8,071 nt of DNA from Leclercia sp. UBA7405 (GCA_002469605.1 DKMV01000321.1:1-8071); one strand, 5' to 3'; positions 1 through 6,272 are shown, counted from the stretch's first letter. Notes: generated from the sequence alone by a model not told the origin. Program-made: numbers and translations.

Positions 1-1
1 C

Positions 2-73
2 CCGGCCTACAGGAAACGCTTCGGCGATTTTCAGCCGGACCAGGGCGCCGCTGTAAGTTATTTATCCCCTTGA
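2..73 (+). CDS. C-terminal tail of an AraC-family transcriptional regulator (5' end outside window)
   Basis: Only the last 23 codons and the TGA stop at 71-73 are present. The translation begins PAYRKRFGDFQPDQG. The P-x-YRKRFG pattern is the usual end of the second helix-turn-helix of AraC-family proteins, especially GlxA/FtrA-like regulators, where it follows a G-x-S that would lie just outside the window. The other two forward frames give nothing family-like. No function or target can be assigned from so short a piece. No clear intrinsic terminator follows it. In E. coli K-12 the gene beyond yncJ is ydcR, which is not seen here, so this edge marks a change of neighbourhood. The call rests on one short motif. 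Confidence 0.6.
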   Translation, partial: PAYRKRFGDFQPDQGAAVSYLSP

Positions 74-143
74 GCTATCTCTTTGCTTTAACAATAAGAA
101 AATCATGAGAACTTCCTCCCCCCAAAAAAAAGCGGTTCGCTCC

Positions 144-191
144 GACAAAATCTGACAAAACCTTTTCGCGTCTTTAAAAGTCGAATAATAA
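144..191 (+). promoter_or_regulatory. Candidate yncJ promoter region with a 10-bp-period direct repeat
   Basis: GACAAAA occurs twice, at 144-150 and 154-160, exactly one helical turn apart, as expected for two monomers of a response regulator bound side by side. A possible -10 hexamer AATAAT (184-189, five of six matches to TATAAT) lies downstream, without a good -35, as at activated promoters. E. coli yncJ is reported to be induced by the Cpx envelope-stress system. The CpxR box is GTAAA-N5-GTAAA, also with a 10-base period, but GACAA matches GTAAA at only three of five positions, so CpxR binding here is an inference. Confidence 0.35.
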
Positions 192-244
192 CCCAACTAA
201 ACTATCGGCATGATAGCCGCTCAACGTAACCGGGTGGTGGCAGA

Positions 245-475
245 ATGTTTACAAAAACGTTATCGATAGTGATGCTGACCTGCGCGCTTTTTTCCGGTCA
301 GCTGATGGCAGGCCACAAAGGACATGAATTTTTTTGGGTGAAGAACGTCGGACAGCAGCTGCGTCATGAAGCGGACAGCGACGAGCTGCGCGCCGCGGCT
401 GAAGAGTCAGCGGAAGGTTTACGCGAGCACCATTACTTACAATACTCGCGCAAACCGGCAAGCCACCTGGGCTAA
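245..475 (+). CDS. yncJ: YncJ, small secreted protein (DUF2554 family)
   Basis: The gene encodes 76 residues, matching E. coli YncJ in length and through most of its sequence (the GHKGHEF and RHEADSDELRA stretches). The N-terminus is a signal peptide: Lys4, a hydrophobic core at about residues 5-17, and an L-M-A site predicting cleavage after Ala22. That leaves a mature periplasmic protein of about 54 residues, His-rich at its start (GHKGHEF), then acidic and probably helical. Its biochemical function is unknown; in E. coli it is a Cpx envelope-stress regulon member. The ribosome site is weak (GGTGG upstream of the ATG). The TAA at 473-475 directly abuts the TGA of the convergent rlhA gene, with no spacer. 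Confidence 0.93.
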   Translation: MFTKTLSIVMLTCALFSGQLMAGHKGHEFFWVKNVGQQLRHEADSDELRAAAEESAEGLREHHYLQYSRKPASHLG

Positions 476-2440
476 TCAGGCGCCTTTGCGTTTCGGCAGG
501 GTCTTCATCAGCTCGTCCGGGCTGACAGAGGCCACCACGCTGCCCGGCTGCGGCATTTTGAAGATATGATTCTTCATCTTGCCGATAACGTGCATTTCAC
601 AGGGGCGGCAGTCGAACTTCAGGGTCAGCACCTCGTCGCCGTTGACCAGCTGCATCGGGGTCGCTTTCCAGCTCTTGATATTTCCCTTCGCCTGTTTCGG
701 GCAGAGATTAAAGGCAAAACGCAGGCAGTGTTTGGTGATCATCACCGGCACGTCGCCCTTCTCTTCATGCGCCTCGTAGGCGGCGTCGATCAGCTGCACG
801 CCGTAACGATGGTAGAAGGCGCGCGCCTTGTGGTTGTAGACGTTCGCCAGGAAGCTTAAGTGCGTCTCCGGGTAGACCGGTGGCGGTACGGAAACCGCTT
901 TACGGCTGCCGCGCGGGTAGTTCGCCAGGCGGGCTTCATCAAGCATCTCGGCGGTTTCACGGCGGAACTGGTTCAGCAGGCTGTTCGGCACAAAGAGCGC
1001 GTCCGCCAGGTTAACCTGGATATCGCGGGCGTAGTAGATTGTCTGGCCCAGTTTTGCCACCCCGTCACGCAGGCTATTCAGCGCTTTCTCGGCGTTGTTT
1101 GCTACCTCAAACATCCCGTCCAGCGTATGGGTGACGCTCACTCCCTCTTCGCTGGTCATGGTGAGGATCAGCTGCTCTTCCCAGCCGCCCAGCTCAATAT
1201 CCACCGCCACGCGGCGTTCGCTGGAGGTTTTCAGCAGCGCCTGCTGCCAGTTGTGATCGAGGTTGCGGTTGAGCGCGGTGTTCGGGCGCACTTTATGCAG
1301 GTCGGCTGGCATCTCGTTCGGCCAGACGCGATAACGGTTTTCGCCGGTTTTCTCCACCGTATTAGCGCGGAACCCCACCACTTCGCGCTTAATCATCACG
1401 TTCAGCCCGTCGCCGTTGGCCAGCGGCTCGGTAACAGTGACGTCCAGATGATCTTTTGCCACCTTCAGCACTTCGCCCACCGGCAGGCCAACGAATTTCG
1501 GTGAGTCAAAGGCACCAATATCACCCTTACGCGCATTGACAAAGTAGTCGGTGCTGCCGCGATGGAAGGTTTTATCCGTCGAAGGCACAAAGAAGTGCTC
1601 GGTGCGCCCGGAGGAGGCCCGCGCCAGGTCGCTGCGATCCTCAATGATGGCGTCCAGCATCTGGCGGTAGTGGGCGGTGATGTTCTTCACGTAGCTCATG
1701 TCTTTGTAACGCCCTTCGATTTTGAAGGAGCGCACGCCCGCGTCGATCAGCGCCGCCAGGTTGGCGGTCTGGTCGTTGTCTTTCATCGACAGGAGGTGTT
1801 TTTCAAAGGCGACTACGCGTCCCTGATCGTCCTTCAGGGTATAGGGCAAACGACAGGCCTGAGAGCAGTCGCCGCGGTTGGCGCTGCGCCCGGTCTGGGC
1901 GTGGGAGATATTACACTGGCCGGAATAGGCCACGCACAGGGCACCGTGAATAAAGAATTCGATGGTGGCGTCCGTCGCCTGGTGGATATCGCGGATCTGA
2001 TTCAGGTTCAGCTCACGCGCCAGCACGATCTGGCTGAAACCGGCGTCAGAGAGGAATTTGGCTTTTTCGACGGTGCGGATGTCGCACTGGGTGCTGGCAT
2101 GCAGTTCGATGGGCGGGATATCCATCTCCAGCACCCCCATATCCTGCACGATCAGCGCGTCCACGCCGGTCTGGTACAGGTCGGTAATCATCCGCTGCGC
2201 GGGCTCCAGCTCATCATCATGAAGAATGGTGTTCAGGGTGACAAACACCTTCGCCCCGTAGCGGTGGGCGAACGGCACCAGTTCGGCGATATCGCGCAGG
2301 CTGTTGCTGGCATTATGGCGGGCGCCAAAACCAGGGCCGCCGATATAGACCGCATCCGCGCCGTGAAGGATAGCTTCACGGGCAATGGCGGCGTCACGAG
2401 CCGGGCTTAAGAGTTCAAGATGATGGGATTGCAGGCGCAT
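476..2440 (-). CDS. rlhA: RlhA (YdcP), 23S rRNA C2501 5-hydroxylation protein, peptidase U32 family
   Basis: This 654-residue protein is near-identical over long stretches to E. coli RlhA/YdcP, which is needed to make 5-hydroxycytidine at position 2501 of 23S rRNA. That modification depends on iron and on chorismate/prephenate metabolism, and lies near the peptidyl-transferase centre. The N-terminal half is a U32 barrel with the family signature at residues 161-179 (EFFIHGALC then SGQC-x-IS), containing Cys169 and Cys176. Cys192 and Cys196 follow closely; cysteines here are expected to hold an iron-sulfur cluster. A middle DUF3656-type region and a C-terminal domain with Cys572, Cys580, Cys611 and Cys614 follow. 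Despite the family name it is not expected to be a protease. The ATG at 2438-2440 matches the E. coli N-terminus MRLQSHHLELLSP. The ribosome site is poor. The sutR stop lies 80 bases upstream on the same strand with no clear terminator between, so read-through is possible. Confidence 0.97.
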   Translation of the reverse strand: MRLQSHHLELLSPARDAAIAREAILHGADAVYIGGPGFGARHNASNSLRDIAELVPFAHRYGAKVFVTLNTILHDDELEPAQRMITDLYQTGVDALIVQDMGVLEMDIPPIELHASTQCDIRTVEKAKFLSDAGFSQIVLARELNLNQIRDIHQATDATIEFFIHGALCVAYSGQCNISHAQTGRSANRGDCSQACRLPYTLKDDQGRVVAFEKHLLSMKDNDQTANLAALIDAGVRSFKIEGRYKDMSYVKNITAHYRQMLDAIIEDRSDLARASSGRTEHFFVPSTDKTFHRGSTDYFVNARKGDIGAFDSPKFVGLPVGEVLKVAKDHLDVTVTEPLANGDGLNVMIKREVVGFRANTVEKTGENRYRVWPNEMPADLHKVRPNTALNRNLDHNWQQALLKTSSERRVAVDIELGGWEEQLILTMTSEEGVSVTHTLDGMFEVANNAEKALNSLRDGVAKLGQTIYYARDIQVNLADALFVPNSLLNQFRRETAEMLDEARLANYPRGSRKAVSVPPPVYPETHLSFLANVYNHKARAFYHRYGVQLIDAAYEAHEEKGDVPVMITKHCLRFAFNLCPKQAKGNIKSWKATPMQLVNGDEVLTLKFDCRPCEMHVIGKMKNHIFKMPQPGSVVASVSPDELMKTLPKRKGA

Positions 2441-2476
2441 ACTTCGTCGTTATCCGTTATGGTCAAAATGGCGGCT

Positions 2477-2505
2477 ATTGTAGACAGAAGTATGCGTCAA
2501 CGGAA
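2477..2505 (-). promoter_or_regulatory. Candidate rlhA promoter
   Basis: On the minus strand TACAAT (2477-2482) matches the sigma-70 -10 consensus at five of six positions and lies about 37 bases upstream of the rlhA ATG. At 17 bases' spacing the -35 hexamer would be TTCCGT (2500-2505), a poor match. A better-looking TTGACG (2495-2500) is only 12 bases away, too close to pair with it. The 80-base gap between sutR and rlhA has room for a promoter, but the exact site is uncertain. Confidence 0.35.
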
Positions 2506-2520
2506 TCGTTTTGCGCGGCT

Positions 2521-3048
2521 TTAGCGGGGATAATGGATAAGTGAGTGAAAGTGCACCCGCTGTTCGCTGCTATTGCGATAGGCGTGGGGTTTATCTCCGG
2601 CAAAACGCACCCCGGTATCCGGCCCAATGGTGCGCCAGACGCCCTCAATCTGCATCTCCAGCTCGCCGCTGATCACCACCACATGCTCAATAACGCCCGC
2701 CTCGTGGGGCGTGGATTCGCTACAGGCGCCGGGCGCAAGGGTTATAGAGAAGTGATCGTATTTCAGCTCGTCATCCCAGGGGAACAGCGGTTTGATGACC
2801 ATTGCCTGCTGCTGGGGATCAAACACCGGCTGCGGCTCGGCCTGTGGGCTGATAAAAGCTGAGAACGGCACGTTCAGTCCGGTGGCTATTTTCCACAGCG
2901 TGGAGACGGTGGGGCTGGATTCGTTACGCTCCACCTGGCCGAGCATCGCCTTGGAGACGCCCGTCTCTTCCGCCAGTTTTGACAGGCTCCAGCCCCGCGC
3001 CTGGCGCAGTGTTTTTAATGTGCTGGCAAGATGTTGTGTGATGTCCAT
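2521..3048 (-). CDS. sutR: SutR (YdcN), XRE-family regulator with C-terminal cupin domain
   Basis: The 175-residue product has the two-domain layout of XRE-cupin regulators and closely resembles E. coli SutR, described there as a regulator of sulfur-utilisation genes. Residues 7-66 form an XRE helix-turn-helix: SLSKLAEETGVS is the first helix and turn, and KAMLGQVERNESSP is the recognition helix with the usual family ending. Residues of about 100-172 are a small cupin barrel (LAPGACSESTPHEAG, then HVVVISGELEMQIEG), likely the effector-sensing part; the effector is not evident. A strong ribosome site, GGGAGG at 3053-3058, supports the ATG at 3046-3048. It is divergent from ydcO, as in E. coli, and autoregulation with control of ydcO through the shared 89-base region is a reasonable inference. 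A cupin sensor is clear, but the sulfur role is carried over from E. coli. Confidence 0.93.
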   Translation of the reverse strand: MDITQHLASTLKTLRQARGWSLSKLAEETGVSKAMLGQVERNESSPTVSTLWKIATGLNVPFSAFISPQAEPQPVFDPQQQAMVIKPLFPWDDELKYDHFSITLAPGACSESTPHEAGVIEHVVVISGELEMQIEGVWRTIGPDTGVRFAGDKPHAYRNSSEQRVHFHSLIHYPR

Positions 3049-3083
3049 AAATCCTCCCGAGGGGCGCAGTGTACCACTTGTAT

Positions 3084-3126
3084 GCTATAGCGCACAGTGA
3101 TACCTTTTGCGGACGCTATAACGCAC
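3084..3126. promoter_or_regulatory. Paired repeat in the sutR-ydcO divergent promoter region, candidate SutR operator
   Basis: TATAGCG at 3086-3092 is mirrored by CGCTATA at 3114-3120, a perfect 7-bp inverted repeat around a 21-base spacer. The same bases also form a direct repeat: GCTATAGCGCAC (3084-3095) and GCTATAACGCAC (3115-3126) agree at 11 of 12 positions and start 31 bases apart, about three helical turns. The element ends right before the ydcO ribosome site and lies 36-78 bases upstream of sutR, so occupancy could affect both genes. TATAAC (3117-3122) could itself be a -10 for ydcO, though no good -35 precedes it. That SutR binds here is inferred from position. Confidence 0.45.
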
Positions 3127-3132
3127 AAGGAG
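3127..3132 (+). promoter_or_regulatory. Ribosome binding site that fixes the ydcO start
   Basis: AAGGAG lies five bases before the ATG at 3138. An in-frame ATG at 3069 would add 23 polar residues, has no ribosome site, and would put coding sequence over the promoter region, so the start at 3138 is chosen. Confidence 0.85.
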
Positions 3133-3137
3133 TTTGT

Positions 3138-4301
3138 ATGCGCGCCCCATCTCTGAGTTTTCCTACCCTTTTGGCCGGTTTCGTGGCGGTGCTGGTCGGC
3201 TACGCCAGTTCGGCAGCGATTATCTGGCAGGCGGCGGCGGCGGCGGGTGCCACGCCCGCACAGATTGCCGGCTGGATGACTGCTCTCGGGTTGGGAATGG
3301 GGATAAGTACCCTGGCGCTCTCCTGGTGGTATAAGGCCCCGGTGCTTACCGCCTGGTCAACGCCCGGCGCGGCCCTGCTGGCCACCAGCCTGCAGGGCGT
3401 GACCATCTCCGAGACCATCGGGATTTTTATCTTCGCCAATGCCCTGATCTTACTTTGCGGCCTCACCGGCCTCTTTGCCCGCCTGATGCAGATAATCCCC
3501 CATAGCCTGGCGGCCGCCATGCTGGCCGGGGTGCTGCTGCGCTTTGGCCTTCAGGCCTTCAGCAATATGGAGGGGCATCTGCTGCTGTGCGGCAGTATGC
3601 TGCTGGCGTGGCTGATTGCGAAAGCGCTGGCTCCGCGCTACGCCATTGTCGCCACCCTGCTGGTGGGCGGCGCAGTAGCGGTGCTTAAAGGTGACGTTGT
3701 CACATCTAATCTTACCCTTGCAGTAGTGATGCCGGAATTTATCGCCCCCACCTTCCGGCTCTCCACCTTAATCAGCATCGGGTTGCCCTTTTTTCTGGTC
3801 ACCATGGCCTCGCAGAACGCGCCCGGCTTCGCCACCATGAAGGCCTCCGGCTATCCCGTTGCCGTCTCGCCGCTCATTATCGTCACCGGGGGCATGGCGC
3901 TGCTGCTCTCGCCCTTCGGCGTCTACTCCATCTGCATTGCCGCCATTACCGCCGCGATTTGCCAGAGCCCGGACGCCCATCCGGAGGCAAATAAACGCTG
4001 GCTGGCCGCCGCTGCTGCGGGGGTTTTTTATCTGCTGGCGGGGGTGTTTGGCGGGTCGATTGTCGGGCTGATGGCGGCGCTGCCGCTGAGCTGGATCCAG
4101 ACCCTGGCCGGGCTGGCGCTGCTCGGCACCATCGGCGGCAGTTTATCTCAGGCGTTGAATAATGCCTCTGAACGCGATGCTGCCATCGTCACCTTTTTAT
4201 TCACCGCCAGCGGGGTGACCCTGGCGGGCATTGGTTCGGCGTTCTGGGGGCTGGTAGCGGGCGGGATCTGCTACGGGGTATTACGTCCGCGCCGCGCGTA
4301 G
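3138..4301 (+). CDS. ydcO: YdcO, BenE-family inner-membrane transporter
   Basis: The 387-residue protein is almost entirely hydrophobic, with about 11-12 predicted membrane segments, and matches E. coli YdcO (about 391 residues) in start and length. BenE-family hallmarks are visible: the TAWSTPGAALL segment near residue 70, ASQNAPGF in the middle of the protein, and the PFG then ITAAIC-x-SPDAHPEANKRW stretch in the second half. The family prototype, Acinetobacter BenE, is a benzoate-proton symporter, but there are no benzoate catabolism genes here. The substrate of YdcO is not known to me, so benzoate should not be assumed. It is divergent from sutR, a pairing also found in E. coli, which hints at a role in what SutR senses. 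Its last 21 bases overlap the convergent AraC-family gene. Confidence 0.93.
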   Translation: MRAPSLSFPTLLAGFVAVLVGYASSAAIIWQAAAAAGATPAQIAGWMTALGLGMGISTLALSWWYKAPVLTAWSTPGAALLATSLQGVTISETIGIFIFANALILLCGLTGLFARLMQIIPHSLAAAMLAGVLLRFGLQAFSNMEGHLLLCGSMLLAWLIAKALAPRYAIVATLLVGGAVAVLKGDVVTSNLTLAVVMPEFIAPTFRLSTLISIGLPFFLVTMASQNAPGFATMKASGYPVAVSPLIIVTGGMALLLSPFGVYSICIAAITAAICQSPDAHPEANKRWLAAAAAGVFYLLAGVFGGSIVGLMAALPLSWIQTLAGLALLGTIGGSLSQALNNASERDAAIVTFLFTASGVTLAGIGSAFWGLVAGGICYGVLRPRRA

Positions 4302-5153
4302 CTGGCTCGGGGTGATGCCATAGACGCTGCGAAAGCGATTACTGAAGTGGCTGGCCGAGCTAAACCCGCAGGCCAGGGCAATTTCGGTCAGCGGGCGCTG
4401 CGTGGTTTGCACCAGCACCCGGGCATGCTCCATCCGCCGCTGCATAACGTACTGGTGCGGCGCCAGCTGCATGGACTGGCGAAACATGCGGGCAAAATGG
4501 TATTCGCTCAGGCTTGCCTGGGCGGCGAGATCCGCCAGGGTCAGCGGCTGAGAAAGGTTCTCTTCGATATACGCCAGCACGTTGCGCAGGGTAAAGGGTG
4601 ACAGCCCGCCGGTGACGGCAGGTAGCTTCCACTGGACGTTGCTGTAGTCCTGGATCAGATGGGTCAACAGCAGCGTGGAGGCGCTGCTTAGCGTCAGCTG
4701 GTTTGCCGCCTGCGCCCAGTCGCAGCCGAGGATAAAGTGGCGGTAGAGCGCGGTGATCTTCGGGTCGTCGCCGAAGAGGCTCTCGTCCAGGTTAACGGCG
4801 TAGGGGCTCTTATCCCAGATCTTCTCACCCACCTCGCGCAGATGGGCATCGGTGCAGTAGAGGTGCACAAAGGAGAGATCGTCGCGGATATCCCAGCTCG
4901 ACTCGCTCTCTTTCGGCATCAGGCAGAAGCGATCCGGGCCGCCGCCGTTTTTCCAGCCGGCGGCGGTTTTATGGTAGCTCTCGTAGCCGTCGGCCACGTA
5001 CAGGCTCAGGGTGTGGTGGTCGCAATACTGGGTGATGGTGTCGCGTTTATTAGACCAGGCCGCCAGCTGGATCCCCGAATTCAGCGCCACCGCATTATGC
5101 AGCACGGCCTTATGCCTGCGCAGATTTTCAAAGGCACCGTACATCTCAGCCAT
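4281..5153 (-). CDS. AraC-family transcriptional regulator
   Basis: The 290-residue product has a standard AraC/XylS DNA-binding domain at residues 189-290. The first helix-turn-helix is LTLADLAAQASLSEYHFARMF (about 204-224, near the canonical pattern). The second is in PLTEIALACGFSSASHFSNRFRSVYGITPSQLR (about 255-287), with the family's GFSS-x-S-x-FSN-x-F-R signature. The N-terminal ~185 residues are a probable effector-binding region that I do not recognise as a specific subfamily. The ATG at 5151-5153 is preferred because AAGGA (5164-5168) sits ten bases upstream; an in-frame GTG at 5160-5162 would be only one base from it. The gene is divergent from the EamA transporter gene, and regulators in this position commonly control their neighbour. 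It overlaps ydcO tail-to-tail. Effector unknown. Confidence 0.9.
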   Translation of the reverse strand: MAEMYGAFENLRRHKAVLHNAVALNSGIQLAAWSNKRDTITQYCDHHTLSLYVADGYESYHKTAAGWKNGGGPDRFCLMPKESESSWDIRDDLSFVHLYCTDAHLREVGEKIWDKSPYAVNLDESLFGDDPKITALYRHFILGCDWAQAANQLTLSSASTLLLTHLIQDYSNVQWKLPAVTGGLSPFTLRNVLAYIEENLSQPLTLADLAAQASLSEYHFARMFRQSMQLAPHQYVMQRRMEHARVLVQTTQRPLTEIALACGFSSASHFSNRFRSVYGITPSQLRAART

Positions 5154-5163
5154 AACGCCCACA

Positions 5164-5168
5164 TCCTT
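5164..5168 (-). promoter_or_regulatory. Ribosome binding site for the AraC-family gene
   Basis: On the minus strand AAGGA lies ten bases before the ATG at 5151-5153. It is the only good Shine-Dalgarno match upstream and argues against the GTG start three codons earlier. Confidence 0.6.
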
Positions 5169-5187
5169 CCGTTAACCCATGATTAAC

Positions 5188-5193
5188 ATTCTA
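5188..5193 (-). promoter_or_regulatory. Candidate -10 element of the AraC-family gene
   Basis: TAGAAT on the minus strand matches TATAAT at five of six positions, about 34 bases before the chosen start codon. The hexamer at the expected -35 position (TGGCAC) is poor, so the promoter may be weak or controlled. An inverted repeat GTTAA (5171-5175) / TTAAC (5183-5187) lies just downstream in the leader. Confidence 0.4.
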
Positions 5194-5243
5194 AAAAGAT
5201 CCTCTCGCCGGTGCCACCCCTGTTCGCGACGGGCCCGGAAAAA

Positions 5244-5272
5244 AGCGCAAGAATTTGCAAGTAGAGCGCAAG
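5244..5272 (+). promoter_or_regulatory. Three helically phased GCAAG cores, candidate AraC-family operator
   Basis: GCAAG occurs at 5247-5251, 5257-5261 and 5268-5272, so starts are 10 and 11 bases apart. The outer two are extended copies, AGCGCAAG at 5244-5251 and 5265-5272. AraC-family proteins contact adjacent major grooves with two helix-turn-helix motifs, so phased direct repeats fit. The element lies 67-95 bases before the transporter ATG. If GATACT (5303-5308) is the -10, it covers roughly -70 to -43, a usual activator position. A GGCCG-TG-CGGCC palindrome (5290-5301) lies between. Binding is inferred from pattern and context. Confidence 0.4.
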
Positions 5273-5338
5273 CAGATGAAAGCCATCCCGGCCGTGCGGC
5301 CCGATACTGTACGCCTGCTAAGCAATAAGAGAGAAACA

Positions 5339-6235
5339 ATGAACGCATTATTATACGGGCTGGTGGTGGTTATCTGGGGAACGACCTGGATTGCGATCTA
5401 TTTACAGCAGGGGCCGGTGGCGGCGCCGGTCTCCATTTTCTGGCGCTTTGCGGTGGCAACTGCCGCCATTATGCTGGTGCTGACGTGCCTGGGTCGCCTG
5501 CGAAAAATGCGCCCGCGGGATCATCTGTTTTGTTTTATGCAGGGCTGCTGCGTCTTCTGTTTCAATTTCTGGTGTTTTTACACTGCCGCCGGCTACATCA
5601 ATACCGGGCTGGAATCGGTGATTTTCTCAATGGCGGTGCTCTATAACGCCCTGAACAGTTTTCTGTTCTTTGGCCAGCGCCCGCCGTCGCGTTTTTATCT
5701 GGCGGCCGCGCTGGGGCTGCTGGGGATTATCACCCTCTTCTGGAGCGATTTAATTGCCAGCGGCTGGAGCGCGGGGCTGCTCGCCGGTATCGCCCTGTCG
5801 GCTCTTGGTACCTACGGCTTCTCGCTCGGGAATATGATCAGCCTGCGTCATCAGCGCAATGACCTTGAGACCATGACCACCAACGCCTGGGCGATGCTGT
5901 ACGGCACCCTGGTGATGGGGGCGATTGCCCTGGTCCGCGGGGACAGCTTTACGCCACTGTGGACGGTGAGCTATATGGGCGCCCTGCTCTATCTGGCTCT
6001 GTTCGGCTCGGTTATTGCCTTTGGCGCCTATTTTACCCTGGTGGGGCGCATTGGCGCGGGCAAGGCCGCTTACAGCACCCTGCTTTTCCCGCTGGTGGCG
6101 CTGTCGTTCTCAACGGTGTATGAAGGGTATGTCTGGCATACCAACGCCATTGCGGGGCTGCTGCTGATCTTAACGGGGAATCTGGTGATGTTCGCGAAGC
6201 CGGAGACCTGGTTCAGGCGGGCGCGGCTGGCATAA
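5339..6235 (+). CDS. EamA-family (drug/metabolite superfamily) inner-membrane transporter
   Basis: The 298-residue product has the typical size and layout of DMT-superfamily EamA exporters: about ten membrane segments in two repeated halves. The opening GLVVVIWGTTWIAIYLQQGP and the near-final YSTLLFPLVALSFSTVYEGY are characteristic of the first and last parts. The Lys/Arg-rich C-terminus (WFRRARLA) is likely cytoplasmic. Residues 65-79 are unusually cysteine-rich (Cys65, 70, 71, 74, 79) within a predicted membrane segment. The ATG at 5339 follows a purine-rich GAGAG stretch and starts directly at the first membrane helix. An in-frame ATG at 5255 would add 28 charged residues and run through the presumed operator. 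Members export amino acids, metabolites or drugs; the substrate cannot be read from sequence. It is divergent from the AraC-family gene, its likely regulator. Confidence 0.92.
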   Translation: MNALLYGLVVVIWGTTWIAIYLQQGPVAAPVSIFWRFAVATAAIMLVLTCLGRLRKMRPRDHLFCFMQGCCVFCFNFWCFYTAAGYINTGLESVIFSMAVLYNALNSFLFFGQRPPSRFYLAAALGLLGIITLFWSDLIASGWSAGLLAGIALSALGTYGFSLGNMISLRHQRNDLETMTTNAWAMLYGTLVMGAIALVRGDSFTPLWTVSYMGALLYLALFGSVIAFGAYFTLVGRIGAGKAAYSTLLFPLVALSFSTVYEGYVWHTNAIAGLLLILTGNLVMFAKPETWFRRARLA

Positions 6236-6264
6236 AAGGTCCGGCCTGCGCAAGGCAGGCCGGA
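6234..6264 (-). terminator. Intrinsic terminator of the DUF3313 gene, between convergent genes
   Basis: A perfect 10-bp G/C-rich stem (6240-6249 with 6255-6264) with a five-base loop lies nine bases past the DUF3313 stop. On the minus strand it is followed by ACC then TTTT, a short U-tract overlapping the stop codon of the transporter. On the plus strand no T-run follows, so it should act mainly leftward, though the hairpin may protect the 3' end of the transporter transcript. Confidence 0.65.
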
Positions 6265-6272
6265 ACAGAGGC

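Noticed and set aside
118..131. Run of six C followed by eight A
   Set aside because: It could suggest a phase-variable tract or an intrinsic terminator, but it is not in a coding gene and no stem is adjacent in the right orientation. It is probably just simple sequence.
105..155. 16-codon open frame starting at the ATG at 105, upstream of yncJ
   Set aside because: It runs through a C6A8 homopolymer stretch, has no clear ribosome site and resembles no known leader peptide.
202..219. Short hairpin (CTATC/GATAG) in the yncJ leader
   Set aside because: The 5-bp stem is too short to support a riboswitch or attenuator call.
1562..2410. 282-codon open frame on the plus strand opposite rlhA, and another of 214 codons at 860-1504
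   Set aside because: Both lie wholly antisense to a very well conserved gene. They are low-complexity Val/Gly/Ala/Arg/His-rich and show no family motif; G/C-rich third positions of rlhA keep the opposite frame open.
3069..3137. Upstream in-frame ATG extending YdcO by 23 residues
   Set aside because: It has no ribosome site, the added residues are polar and unlike the family N-terminus, and the extension would cover the divergent promoter region. AAGGAG before 3138 decides the start.
5255..5338. Upstream in-frame ATG extending the EamA transporter by 28 residues
   Set aside because: The extension is charged and not membrane-like, whereas the protein from 5339 begins directly with the family's first helix. 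The extension would also overlap the GCAAG repeats.
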